NCBI GenBank assembly: GCA_030637025.1
Contig: DAOVVV010000034.1
Coordinates: forward strand, 1-27,063
From: JAGLHV01 sp023143305 [NCBI: Clostridia bacterium]
Lineage (GTDB): Bacteria; CBDUZB01; JAGLHV01
Reading direction: 5' to 3'
DNA length: 27,063 nucleotides
The first letter of the stretch is position 1. The number at the start of each line of letters is the position of its first letter. The notes under the pieces were generated by a model. That model searched no databases and was not told the origin of the DNA. It saw nothing but the letters and a program-made list of their open reading frames with translations. The translations under genes and the position numbers were made by a program. Positions 9,601 to 21,600 of the stretch are shown here, one piece after another.

Positions 9601-12600
9601 AGAATATGGCTGTTCCTCTGCTTGCGGAGTTAATTAAAGTACAAATTTATAAAATAATACTCACTTATCGTTATCAAAGGGATATGCGCAGGATTGTTTC
9701 CCGGATGAGCCAGACAATGAGAGAGGGATTGGATAAAACCATAGAGACGGAAAGTTTGGGTAAAAAAAATATGGAAGTAGATGTAAATGCAGTTATTAGG
9801 AATGTTTCCGCAGGGATGACCGATGCTTTGAAAATAAGTGAATTAATGGCCGGTAAAGAAGAACGCAGTTTAAAAACACGGGTAGGAAAGGGTTTAGATA
9901 ACGCGGCTAAATTGTTTGCTGATTTTATGTGGCGAGCCCGGGGAAGATTATTAGGTGAAATTAAAGAACGGGTAGTTACCGTAGCGGAAAAGCGTGAAAT
10001 GGCGGCAGGTATACCCATGGTAATGGGACAGGCAGGTAAATCCCATACCGGAATAAAGGTTGCTGATTATAGAAAGGTGAATACTGACCAGATAGAGCGA
10101 GAAAAAGAATGGATGGAAAATAATCAAGTAACCCTGGATTTACAAGCTGGCTTAAAAGCAGAGGGATTTTTTGTGACTATGCCGGAAGAAAAAGTAGCAG
10201 AGGTAGCAGAAGAAAAACCAGTGGAAGTAGAAAAACCCGCAGAGGTAGTTACAGAAGTTCCTGGTGAGGGTCCTGAGATTCCCGAGGAAATCGTTCCTTT
10301 TGATACTAAAATAATTGCTCATTTTCAGGGGGAGACTGACCAAATAAATAAAGATTTGAATAATATTCAAACAGCTATTGAGGGGTTAGATATAGAGTTA
10401 GAAACAGAGGAAGTTAATAAAGTTTATCAGCAATTAAGTGAAATTCGGACAAAGATTTCCAGCTTAAGGCGCGAATATAAAACTATGGAAGTACCGGAAG
10501 ATTTAAGCAAAGATATTCAGTCATCATTAGAAAAAATAGGGACGGTTATCAGTACTCTGGATAATCAGGCAATTAAATTAAATAATGAATTGGATGATAA
10601 AACCGGAGCCCACATAGTTCCTTCCCGTTTTGATGTAAAGAATATTATTAGAAAAATTGACGGGAGGGTTTTAACTTTTACTCAAAATCTTGCTTCAAGC
10701 AAATTAGGCAAACCGGTTTTTGGACTTTCTTTAGGGGTGGTATTTGCCGGGTTTCTTTTTATTCTTTTTAATGGTTTATCTTTTGGTATGTTGCCTATTT
10801 TAGCTTTAGTTTTTACTCCGCTAACTATTTTATTTTCTTTCTTTAAAAAGGAGTCGGGAACTACTTTTCCTGCCCAGCCTAAAAAAGGAGCATTGGGTAA
10901 ATTAATGAATATTAGTGAAAAAGTTAAAGAGGTTATTGGCGGTACTCCCGGAAAGCCGGCTTCATGGACTAACCTTTTTATTTCAGGAATAACTTTAATT
11001 GCTTTCGGAATTAGTTTAGGTTTTGGCCCGGCTGTTCTTTTAACTGCAGGAACAGCTGTTTCTGCCGGAGTAAGTATGATGGGTTTTGGGTTCAGTCCTA
11101 TAATCTTCATTTTTATAACCAATGCTATATTACAGAAAACCAAATTTCTGGATAAGCTTGCCGATAAAATAAGCGGCCTGTTAGGTATTCGTAAAGCAAA
11201 AATAGAAAACAAAAAAGGCTTTGAAAATCTGAGATTACGGATGGAAGAAAATATTCGCCAAAACAAGGAAAATGTTCCTTTACCAATAGAACAGTTAGAA
11301 AAACAGGCAAGGATTATTGCTTTTGGGGGGGAGGAAATAGCGGAGGAAAAATTAACCCCGGCAATGAAGGAACAGTACCGGAATGTTCTCAAAGGTTTGG
11401 AAACATATTGGCGCAGTGTGGAAAGAGAGCTTTTGAAAGAAGCAATTAGTCAAAGTGAAAAAGATATTTCTCATGCGGCTGAGGTAAATAAAGCGGTAAA
11501 CGATGAGGCAATTGCCGCTTTTTGTGGTTTGAGAGTGAATTTCCAAAGAATTAAAGAAAAAAAGACATTACGACCCGATAATGAAAAATTAGAAGAGTTC
11601 GCTGTACAAATAGCTGCAGCTGAATTGGAAAAAGATGTTTCAGTAGGGGTGGTAAATGCCCGAGTTGAGGAGGTTCTGCCATATTTAAAAGAATATTGGT
11701 TTGAGGCTGAAGAGGAGGTCTTAACCGGGAAAATTGCTCAGGCTAAAGCAGATTTGGGTAATATAGTAAAAATAGCCGGAGAAGAGCAATTGGAATTAAT
11801 TGCTTCCAACGCTGTTCAACGTGCCCGGGCAGGGGAAAATGCACAAGCTTTAGAGTTATTGCAACAACGATTTGAAGAAAACAGAAAAATTTCTCAGCTT
11901 ACTCCCCAAAAATTAGCAAAAAGGCAAAAAACAATATGGGCAAACGTTGCCCTTAAATTGGGGTATCAACCGGGAGAAGAACTTTATCTCCAAATAAATA
12001 AGGCTTTACAACAATACTGGGTAAGTATAGAAGGGGAATTATTGCAATCAGCCATTAAACAAAGCCAGGAAGATATTACCCGTGCTTCTGCATTAAACAA
12101 AGCAGTAAATGATGTGGCTATTGCTGCTGTTTGCGGATTAGAAACCAGTCTGGAAAGAAGCCGGCAGAAAGAAACCTTACCTTCTGCGGAACAATTACAA
12201 AAACTAGCCGTAGATATAGTTAATGTTGAACTTAAGGAAGATGTTTCAGCTCAGGAAAGAAATGCCCGAATAGTAGAAGTGGTTCAATATTTAAAAATGT
12301 ACTGGTTTGATGCTCAACAAAAGCTTTTATCCAAAAGAATTGCTCTGGCAAGGGGGGATCTGGATAATATTGTAGACATAGCTAAAGCCCCTCAGGAAGA
12401 GTTAATTGCTCAATATGCCAGTCAGCTGGCACAGGCAAAAGAAGGGGTTGCCTTAAAAGAAAAAATAAAAAGATTAGCTACTTATATTGAACAGGAATTA
12501 GCTGAGTGGTCCATTCAAACAGAACTAGAGTTTATTTCAAAATCACAGGAAGATTTAATTGCTTTAGTAAACAAAGCAGAATATTTAACCGATAAAACAA

Positions 12601-15600
12601 AAGAAAATCATATTAACCAAATTAATCAAAAAGTTGCTCAGTTAGAGCAAGCAAGAACAGTACAACCGGAGGAAACGGTAGAGGAAGTAGTAACACCAGC
12701 GGAAGTAGATGTGAAAAAGAAAGTAACTATTGCACAGATTATAGGGGATGTTTTTGATGGGGCTTTGCGTCCATTCAATGCTTTGCATTGGGAAATAGAA
12801 GAGGGGGTAGTAGATGCGATTATTGCCGGACTGGGGTTAAAGCAAAAGGAGGTTAGCTTAACGGCAAAGCAAAGAGAAAAGGTAGTTAATGCCCTGGAAT
12901 TATTAAAAAGAGAATTTCCGGAATTGGAAAATAAAGAATTATCCGGTGCTATACAAAAAGAATTGGATGGGTTAATTAATAATCCGGAAGAGTTGAAAGT
13001 AGTCGAAGGTAAGTGGTTTATTATGGATGAGTCTAATACGCTTAAAGCCTGGGTAGGGGCATTTTTAAATGGACCGTATGTATTTATTTTAAAGGCCATG
13101 ATTAAAGGAGCGACAGAAAAACAATTAGCCGGGGCTATCTTACATGAGTTGTTGGAAGTGCAGGGAATAGAGCATGAGCCGGCAAAAAAAATTGTAGATA
13201 GGTTTATAGTCGGTGAGGAAGCTATTGAAGAACGGATGGAAAAGATTGCAATACTGGAGGCGGCAGGTTTTAAAACAACTAATCAAGAGATATTAAAATT
13301 AAGTATAAAGGAAATAAAGGAAAGAATTGCTCTTTTAAATGAATTAAAAGAATCAGGAGTAAAAGTATCGATTGGTTGGTTAACATATGCGCCGGTTACA
13401 TTGAAAGAGTGGGTAGAAGCGTTGGTGGAAATGGGTATTACTTATGCTCAGATTACTTCGAAGTTAATTATTATTCAGAGTTATATCCAGCGGCTGGCTG
13501 AAGGAGAAGATGTTGGGGAAGAACTAAATAATAAAATTGTCCGGTTAAGTGAACAGCCGGAAAATGAACAGATAGTAAATAAGTTGAAGGGAAGAGTTCA
13601 GCAGCTAATTCCTGAAGCAGTGGAAAAAGTCGAAGATGATATTGAAGAGATAAAAAATAAGATAAAAAGTTTGCCGGACGAAGAAAAACATTATATCCCA
13701 ATAACAATATCAGACACGAAAGATGTTAAATTTCTTTTAACCCGGGAAGATTATGCGGCGGGGATGAAAGTAAGTGAAGGGGGCATGCTTAGTTTATTAA
13801 GTAAAGCATTAAGCCTGGAGAAAGAATTATATTTTGGTATATATTATGAGCCATTAAATGAAGAAATTGTATTATCACTTCTTGACCAACCCCACTATTT
13901 CTCCGAGGAGCATGGGAAGAATGGTTTTATCGGAATAAACAAATCCATAGTTGAAATCAAAGATGAAAAAATACGCAATATAGTTTTGATAGTAGCTTTA
14001 ATGCACGAGTTAAGGTATGAAGTAACCGGGCGGGATGACGATGCTTTTGAGCAGGAACAATTAGCCTGGGACATTCAATTGACCCTTTCTTTATTAAATG
14101 AAGAAGGAATTTTATTAGATGATTATATTAAGACACTGGGATTATTAGATAAAGAAACTCCGTATTTAAGAGGACTGCAACAATTTCCTTATAAATATTT
14201 TGTAGAAGTATTATCAAGGACATTTGAAAGAGATGAAACTATTATCGGACAAATATTTGATAATTTTTCCGGGGATATTAATTTTGAAAAATTAACGGAA
14301 AATATTTTTAAAATGATTAAGGAATTAGAAACATTAACCGATATTGAAAAAACTGATCTTGATAAATATGAAAAATTCTCCCGGCTTTCTCTGGAAATGT
14401 TGGTAGCCATTGTACCGGCTTTGAAAGAAAACTGTCAACAACTGGATAGAGTAATAAAAGGAAAAGTAAAACCGGCAAAGGTAGATATTATTGAATTAGT
14501 TGATTCAGTAATAGAGGCAAATAAAATAAGTAATGTTAATGTATTATTACCTGAGGGGGATAATTTACCCCAAATAGAGGGATTTAGTGATTACATAGAA
14601 CAAACATTAGTTGAATTAATAACTAATGCTAATGAACATGGGGCAAGAAATATCGAGGTAACTATTTTAAAAGCCATACATCCCCAGACTAGAGAAGAAG
14701 GGATCCAAATTAAAATAAAAGATGATGGGAGGGGGATTAATTCTGAAGATCAAAAAAATATATTTAACAAGGGATTCAGGGGTGATGTAGAAGTTGGGGA
14801 AGGAAAGAAAATTACGGGTACAGGGTTAGGTTTGCATTATGCTAAAAGATTTATAGAAGAGTTATACCGGGGGGATATTAGGGTCAGTAGTGAAGGCAGG
14901 GATATTAATAAATGGGAAGCAGGGAAGGGAAATGGAAGTACCTTTAATTTGACTTTATTTGATATCGACAAGGAACGGGATTATCAAGAATATCGCTATG
15001 AGCTTGTTGTTTCTATAATTCATAATATAGGTAACAATCTCACCGTTTTAAAAGAATCTGCTGCAATGTTATATGAAAGTAAAGAAGATGATAAATTGTT
15101 TTTAGGGATAAAAAACAAGGTGGAAGACATTATTACCTACATAAAAATATTTATGGTAATGAGAGATCAAACTACTTTAAAAACGAGGCTTGAAGAAACA
15201 TGGAAAGAAGAACCGGTAACGGAAAAAAGATTTCCATTTATAGCTTTAACCTCTTTCTTAGTAAGTATATTTAGTGTGTTTGGACTTGTTGGTATAGCTA
15301 TGGCAGAATCGGGAGTTGTAACAAATGTTGTTTCCGGAATATCTTTATTAGGGATAAGTGTACCGGGGATAGTAATTGGAGGTATAGGTATAGCTCTGGG
15401 TGTATTAGGGTTGAGATGGATACTAAAAAGGATAAAGGAAAGAGCGGATAAAGAAAGAATAAAAATAGAAGCACCCCCGGTCATTGAAAAGCTCAGTAAC
15501 GAAGAAGCAGGAGCAATAGTTAATAATGCGGCTATTCTAAGTAATAAGGAAAGAGCTTATAATGAGGATATAGATGTTTTGCCTGTAAAAGTTAGGCCAA

Positions 15601-18600
15601 AAGAAATGAGAGAATTATTAAAGAGTGAAGTATTTCGGCCAAAATATCAATATAAAATTGGCAAATATACGATTTATTTATCCAATTCTTATAAGAGTGA
15701 TAAAATTACCGACCGGGAGTCAGTTGTAGCATATATTAAAAGTCCGGACGGTAAAATTGTAATAAGGTCTTTTTACTGCTCTTTATCTTTAGGATTGTGG
15801 CATAGTGCCAGTCATTTTGGGCAGCCCGGAAGCCCTTTATGGATTGGAAAAGGTATGACAGCTTTTAAATTTTCTACTCAGTTACCAATACAGATGCAAA
15901 AGGTGCTTTTTGATATTCGTTCTCAAGTTGGGTTTGCTCAAGAAGTCAGCGGAGAGGAAGCAAAGAAAGTTTTTTACGGTGCGTTACAATATTTAATTCC
16001 TACAGAATACGAAAAAGAATTGGAAGGAATTTCTGAAGGAATTAGAGACATGATCAGAGATGTGCCTGAAAGTAGAAAAGTATTGGATTCTCAAAAAGGA
16101 ATGCACATAAAACCGGAAGATTTAAAGATTAAAAGTAAAAAACTTAGACCGGATTTCAGTAAATTAATAACCAGATTTGAAGTCAGGTTAAATCCGGAAC
16201 TTTATAAAGAGGGAATAGGTGAAGCCTATGTTTTTTATTCTAACGATAAAAAATTACAGTATCTGTTTTTAAGGGATACTTCCGGGAATGTGTGGTTGGG
16301 AACGATTGATTTTATAGAGGAGGATATTAACAATTTTGGGATAAGAAGGGTTATGTATAATCCTCTTGATTTAAGTAAACCGCCGTACGAATATTATGAC
16401 AATATTCCGGAGGGATATATAGGAGAACGGAAATCTGGAAGTTATTATGAGGTTATAAATTATCATCGTAACGTTTCGATTTTAAATGAAGCGAAGAAAG
16501 TGATAGAAGAGAGAAGTAAAGAAAGAACATGGGATGAATGGAAGAATATTTTCCGGGGAGAGGGTGTTGAAATTATACAAATGGAACCTGTTAGTGTTGA
16601 TGGTTCTGAAGTTTTAACAGAGGGAGATGCCCGGAGAAGACTGGCAACATATACTTTGGAAATAGATGCAGATAAAATCACCGCAATCGAAAAAATATTT
16701 GAAGAAATCGCAGTAATTGAAAAATACATTTCAGAAATTAAACAAAAGAACGTGAAGGAAATAGCAGCAGATTATAAGTCGTGGAATATAGATAAATTAG
16801 AAAATAAATTAAATGAAATTTTAAAAACGGGTAAACTGGATGATAAAGATTTAGACAAAAAAGTATTAGAAGAAGTTAAAGTAAATATAGATAAAATTAA
16901 ACAAATTAAAAATAGCATTAACCATGAATTAAATGTTAATCGGATTAAAACAATTGAGCAAGAAATAGAAAAAATCAGTAAACAAATTAGTGAAGAAATC
17001 AGTAAAGAATCGGAGTTTGTTTATTTAATGGATGTTAATGCTTTTAATAAATTCAACGAAACACTGGAAACAATCGATAGTAAAAGGCTGGAACTTATAA
17101 ATGTTAAAAAGCCCTTATTAGAAGAAAGTAGCATTCAGCAATTAAGGGAGTTTAGAAATCGCGTTAGGGATGAAAAAAGGTTGATAAAACAAAGCCTTGA
17201 CCTTTCTGTTGATGAACGGCAAATATTTATTGGCTGGTACTTATTTAATGAATATTATGAATTATATAAGGAAGACGATAAGCATGAGCAATTAATGCAA
17301 AATGTTAAGTTTGTTGAAAGATTAATTGCCTTAAATAAAGAAAATGATATTCCGGCAAAAGAAAAAGAATTATTTGCTTTGATTAGTGAGTTAAGAGCCA
17401 GAGGTATAAATGAGGAAATTTATAAGCAGGTGCAGAAAGTTAGAGCAAGGCATATAGAGCAAAAACAATCAGTTCAGGATTCTTTAAATATCATGATCAA
17501 TCAAATGAATGTAATAAGCGGTCAGCCGGAAGAATTATTACGGGATTTAAAAAGTAAGGAATCTACGGTAAAAGTTTTAGAGGAAAAAGCATTAGTTGAA
17601 TTTAAAAGTGATTCGGAAAAATTTGCTTTGTTTAGTAAAAAGAAAACTATTTCGAAAGTTGGAAAAGATGATTACTTTCAGCAACACCTGGCCACACATG
17701 CTAAACATTTTTTCGGAGAGGCAGAGCCGCTTAATGCAAGGCAATATAGAGAACTTATTGAGCAAATAAAACAAAAAGCGGATATGTGGTTTATCTCTTT
17801 TGATGAAAATGGAGTAAAAAGATATAACTATTATGAACAGGGACATAATGTTTTATTAATAATAACAGAATACAGAGACTCAAATCCATTATTTATAAGT
17901 TGTTATCCGGTTACTTCCGATAGAGTGGGAGAGCTTTTAAAGAGAGAAAAAACCTATGTTGTATCTGATTTGAGGGAAGAAAAAGAACCGGTAAAGGGGA
18001 AAAGATTTTCTACTACAGTCTTAATTTTTTTATTAGTAAGCATAGTCAGTTTTTTTGGACTTGGTGGTATAGCCATTGCAGAATCGGAAGGTTTAACAGG
18101 TGTTGTTTCCGGAATATCTTTATTAGGGGCAAGTTTACCCTGGATAGGAATTGGATTATTAGGTATAGGGATGGATGTATTGGGGTTGATATGGATGCGA
18201 GAAAGGATAAAGGCTCTACCTACATTTTTGACTCCAAAAATAATTGCTGGGTTCGGAGGAGGTATTGGGAGGATTGAGAAAAAATTAATAAGGGTTTCTA
18301 TTGCTATGAATACAAGGTCAGAAGATGAAGAGAGTGAAAATAAAATAATTAGTGGAATGTATAAAAATTTGAAGAAAATTCAGACTCAAATTTCCGCACT
18401 TAACCGTAAATATCAGGCTGTAGAAATTCCCGCGGGTGTGAGTGAAGAACTTAAGGAGGCATTTAAAGATATTGGAGTTAGATTAACTAATGTCAATAAT
18501 CAGGCAATTGACTTAAATAGGCAGCTTGATGAAAGAAGAGGACCTATAGAAGTTAAGCCCCCGGTCGAAAAAGAAGTGAAAGTCAAGCCGGAAGTTGTTA

Positions 18601-21600
18601 CTACCGAGATAAAAGATTTGGTGAAAAAATTTTATGTAACAGGTTTACTTTTGGGAATATATATTCTTGGTTCCTTCATATTACTTCCCGGATTTAATAG
18701 CGCAGTTCCGGAGCAAATGAATTTGTTTTCTTTTTTCTTTAAAATATCTTTAGAAATGTTAACCGAGCAAGGGGATGTTGTCGGATTAATATCTCTTTTT
18801 TCCGGTGGAAGTATGGCTTCTATTTTTGCTATGGGTCTGTTGCCGTATTTTCTTGCTTCCACGGCAATTCAATTAGGAAGCTTTGTTTTTCCGGGAATAA
18901 AGAGAAGGATAAGCCAGGGAGATGCGGGAAAAGAACGACTGGAAAAATATACCCGATATTTAGCTTTAGGGATAGCAGTTTTTCAGGCGATAATAATGGT
19001 GAATTACTTAATGCCTTTTATGGTAGGTGCGGCATTAATACTTAAATTATCTACGGCTGTATCTTTAATTGTCGGGACTGCTTTTATTATGGGGATAAGC
19101 GAGCAAATAGGAAAAAGAGGCCTGGTTAAAAGAGGCAGTTTACTGGTAATAAGTGTAGGGATGTTAACCAGTATGGTATTTACTTTATTTAGCGGTCCTA
19201 TAGCAATGGCTGCGATATTTTTCGTAGCAATTGCCGTTCCTTTAGCTATAGTTATTCATAAGGTGCATTATAAAATTCCGGTCAGATTTGCTCCGCTTGC
19301 CCGTAAGGAAGCGAAAGAGAAGATGGGGTTTTTGCCTTTAAAGCTGGATACTGCCGGGGTAAGTGCGATTATTATTACTATGTCTTTTCTGATGGTAGGA
19401 TCGATGATTTCTACTGTTTTTATGGGGGCAGGGGCTATTACTATTGGGCCGAATTTAATGACCGCTATTACAGGGATAATGATATTTTTCTTTTCTTATG
19501 TAGGTACGACCAGGGTACAGATGAATGTAAAAGATCTGGTCAAGGATTTTTTACGGGGAGGAAAAATCATTCCCGGTGTTGCCCCTGGTGTGCAAACAGG
19601 GGAATACATAAAAAAGACAATAAATAGAGTGGGGTTTTTAGGTGCTTTATTGGTTACTGCCATTACTATTGCCCCAGCGGCGTTAGGGATTGGGACTTAT
19701 GCTTTAGGAATGACTATTTTAATTTCCACTCTGGTTTTCTTAGAAATTTTCAATCAGATAAGGGTTGCCTGGTCCAGTTTAAAAGTAGCTACACCCGAAG
19801 TGGTTGAAGCAGAAGAAACAGCGGAGAGGAAAAGCATCAAGTATTTAGTTGTGGCAGCAAGTGGATTATTGGGGCTGGTTAGTTTATTTTATTTAGCTTT
19901 ACCCTCTTTAGTAGACATACTTACCATGGAAATTACTTCCACACTTTTTCTGGTAGTAGGAACGGCTGTTTTGATGGGCGTGTTGTTTTTTAATTTAACT
20001 TCTTTCGGCCAACAGATTTTAAAAAACAGAGCCAGGAAAATATCTATACTCAGAGAGAAAGCAGACATAATAGATGTATTAAGGGAGAAGTATGCCGGAA
20101 AGAGCAATGAGCAATTATTGGCAGAAGCTGAGCGGTTAAGAGGGTTATTTACTCCTGAAATGACCGATGAAGAGGCGGTCAAAATACTGGAATCAATGGA
20201 CGAAGACGGTATACCGATTAAGCTGAAGGGTATTGCCTTAGCTATGACTAATATTGAACGAACTTCCCGGGAAAGTGCAGTGGAATCAGCTATTGAATGG
20301 TTAGAAAAAGATACAGAGTCGATGACGGATAAAGCAATAAAATTAGCCATTAAGCAGGCGAAGGGAAATAATGGGGAAGCATCCCAAAAAGTAGTAGATT
20401 TAGTTTTGTTTAAAATAAATAAAAAATTAGAGCAAAAGATAAGTGTACATGAAAGATTGAAATTAGAAGAAGAAATAGGAAAGATTGAGAGGAAATGGAA
20501 TTTCACTTTTAATCCCAATCAGGTATTTACTGCCCTGGCTTTGTTAGAGCGGGAAATTAAAGAAAAAACATTACTTGGTGATTGGTCAGGGAGGATACAG
20601 GGGTGGATTACTCCCAGCGACTTAATGCAGAAAATAGTAGGCAATTATGTTCAGCTACCCGGGGGAGAAGGGAAAACCCAGGTAGCTGCGAGTGCTTTAT
20701 TTACAGCATCTTTAGCCGGCCGGGGCAGTCAGTTATTAACATCGCATAAAAATCTGGCTAAGTCGCAAGGGAAAGAGATGGCTATGTGTTTAGCGCGTTT
20801 AGGGACCAGTGTGAGTGTTGTAGGAGCCGAGTATGATGAGCAGGGAAGGCAGGTGCATTATGTATATAAACTGAAAGAATTGGGTAAAGATAAGGTTAAG
20901 GTTGAATTGGTTAAAACTACTGATGTGGAAGTAGCTTATAATGAATGTGATATTACTTATAGTGATGAAGCTACGGCTAATCATCTAAGGCAGATGCACT
21001 TTTTAAATTTGCGTCCTTCTTTTTACGCTGCTTACGATGAAGGAGATGCGATTTTTAAAACTACTTCTCCCAGGAAAATATCCGCAGGAGCAGAAGGGGA
21101 AACATGGAGTAATGAGAATATAATTGCTTTAAGAAAACTCTTTTTAGAAGATGGATTAAGGGAAGGTGATTTTAAATTGGATTTCCGGGGGGATGGAAGG
21201 ATCAGGCTTACCGGAAATGGACAGGCTCAATTAAAGAGAATAATTAAAAATGAACAGCAAGCGGAAAAAATTATTAACTATTTCAGAGAAAATGGTTTAC
21301 CGGAAAAATTTGTTTTTGGGATGCTGGTAAAAAGGTTAAAACAAGCTCAGGAACGGAGAGAAGGGGAATATTTTAAGGTAAATTATGAGGAAAAAGAAGA
21401 AGTAGTAGAATTAACCTCTGCCGGCAGGGAGATAATCGAACGGAATTATTTAGGGCTTCCTTTAGATTTATCACTTACCCAGTTGGATATAATTCATTCC
21501 CATTGTTTACACGCGGCAATGCAGGCGGAATTTTTCTTCAGGCGTCACAGTAAAGAAGCAGTGGAAGAAGCAAAAAAGCAGGCTGAAGAAATAGGTGCCC

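Noticed and set aside
11325-11331. Run of seven G as a possible frameshift or sequencing-error site
   Set aside because: The frame before (QARIIAF) and after (GGEEIAEEKL) is the same and meaningful on both sides, so no shift is needed.
10682-11392. Minus-strand frame of 236 codons
   Set aside because: It mirrors the membrane block on the + strand, has no known motif, and the + frame is clearly continuous here.
12638-13099. Minus-strand frame of 153 codons
   Set aside because: Low-complexity Ser/Thr/Asn sequence antisense to a coding region and without a ribosome binding site that I can see.
19842-20000. SecG or SecE as identity of the hairpin after SecY
   Set aside because: Helix number fits SecG only superficially; SecG has the opposite orientation (ends outside), and no SecE amphipathic helix motif is visible.
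19889-20518. Minus-strand frame of 209 codons
   Set aside because: It overlaps the membrane hairpin and the SecA no. 2 start. It is rich in Ser and Phe, as expected from reverse reading of AT-rich coding DNA, with no motif.
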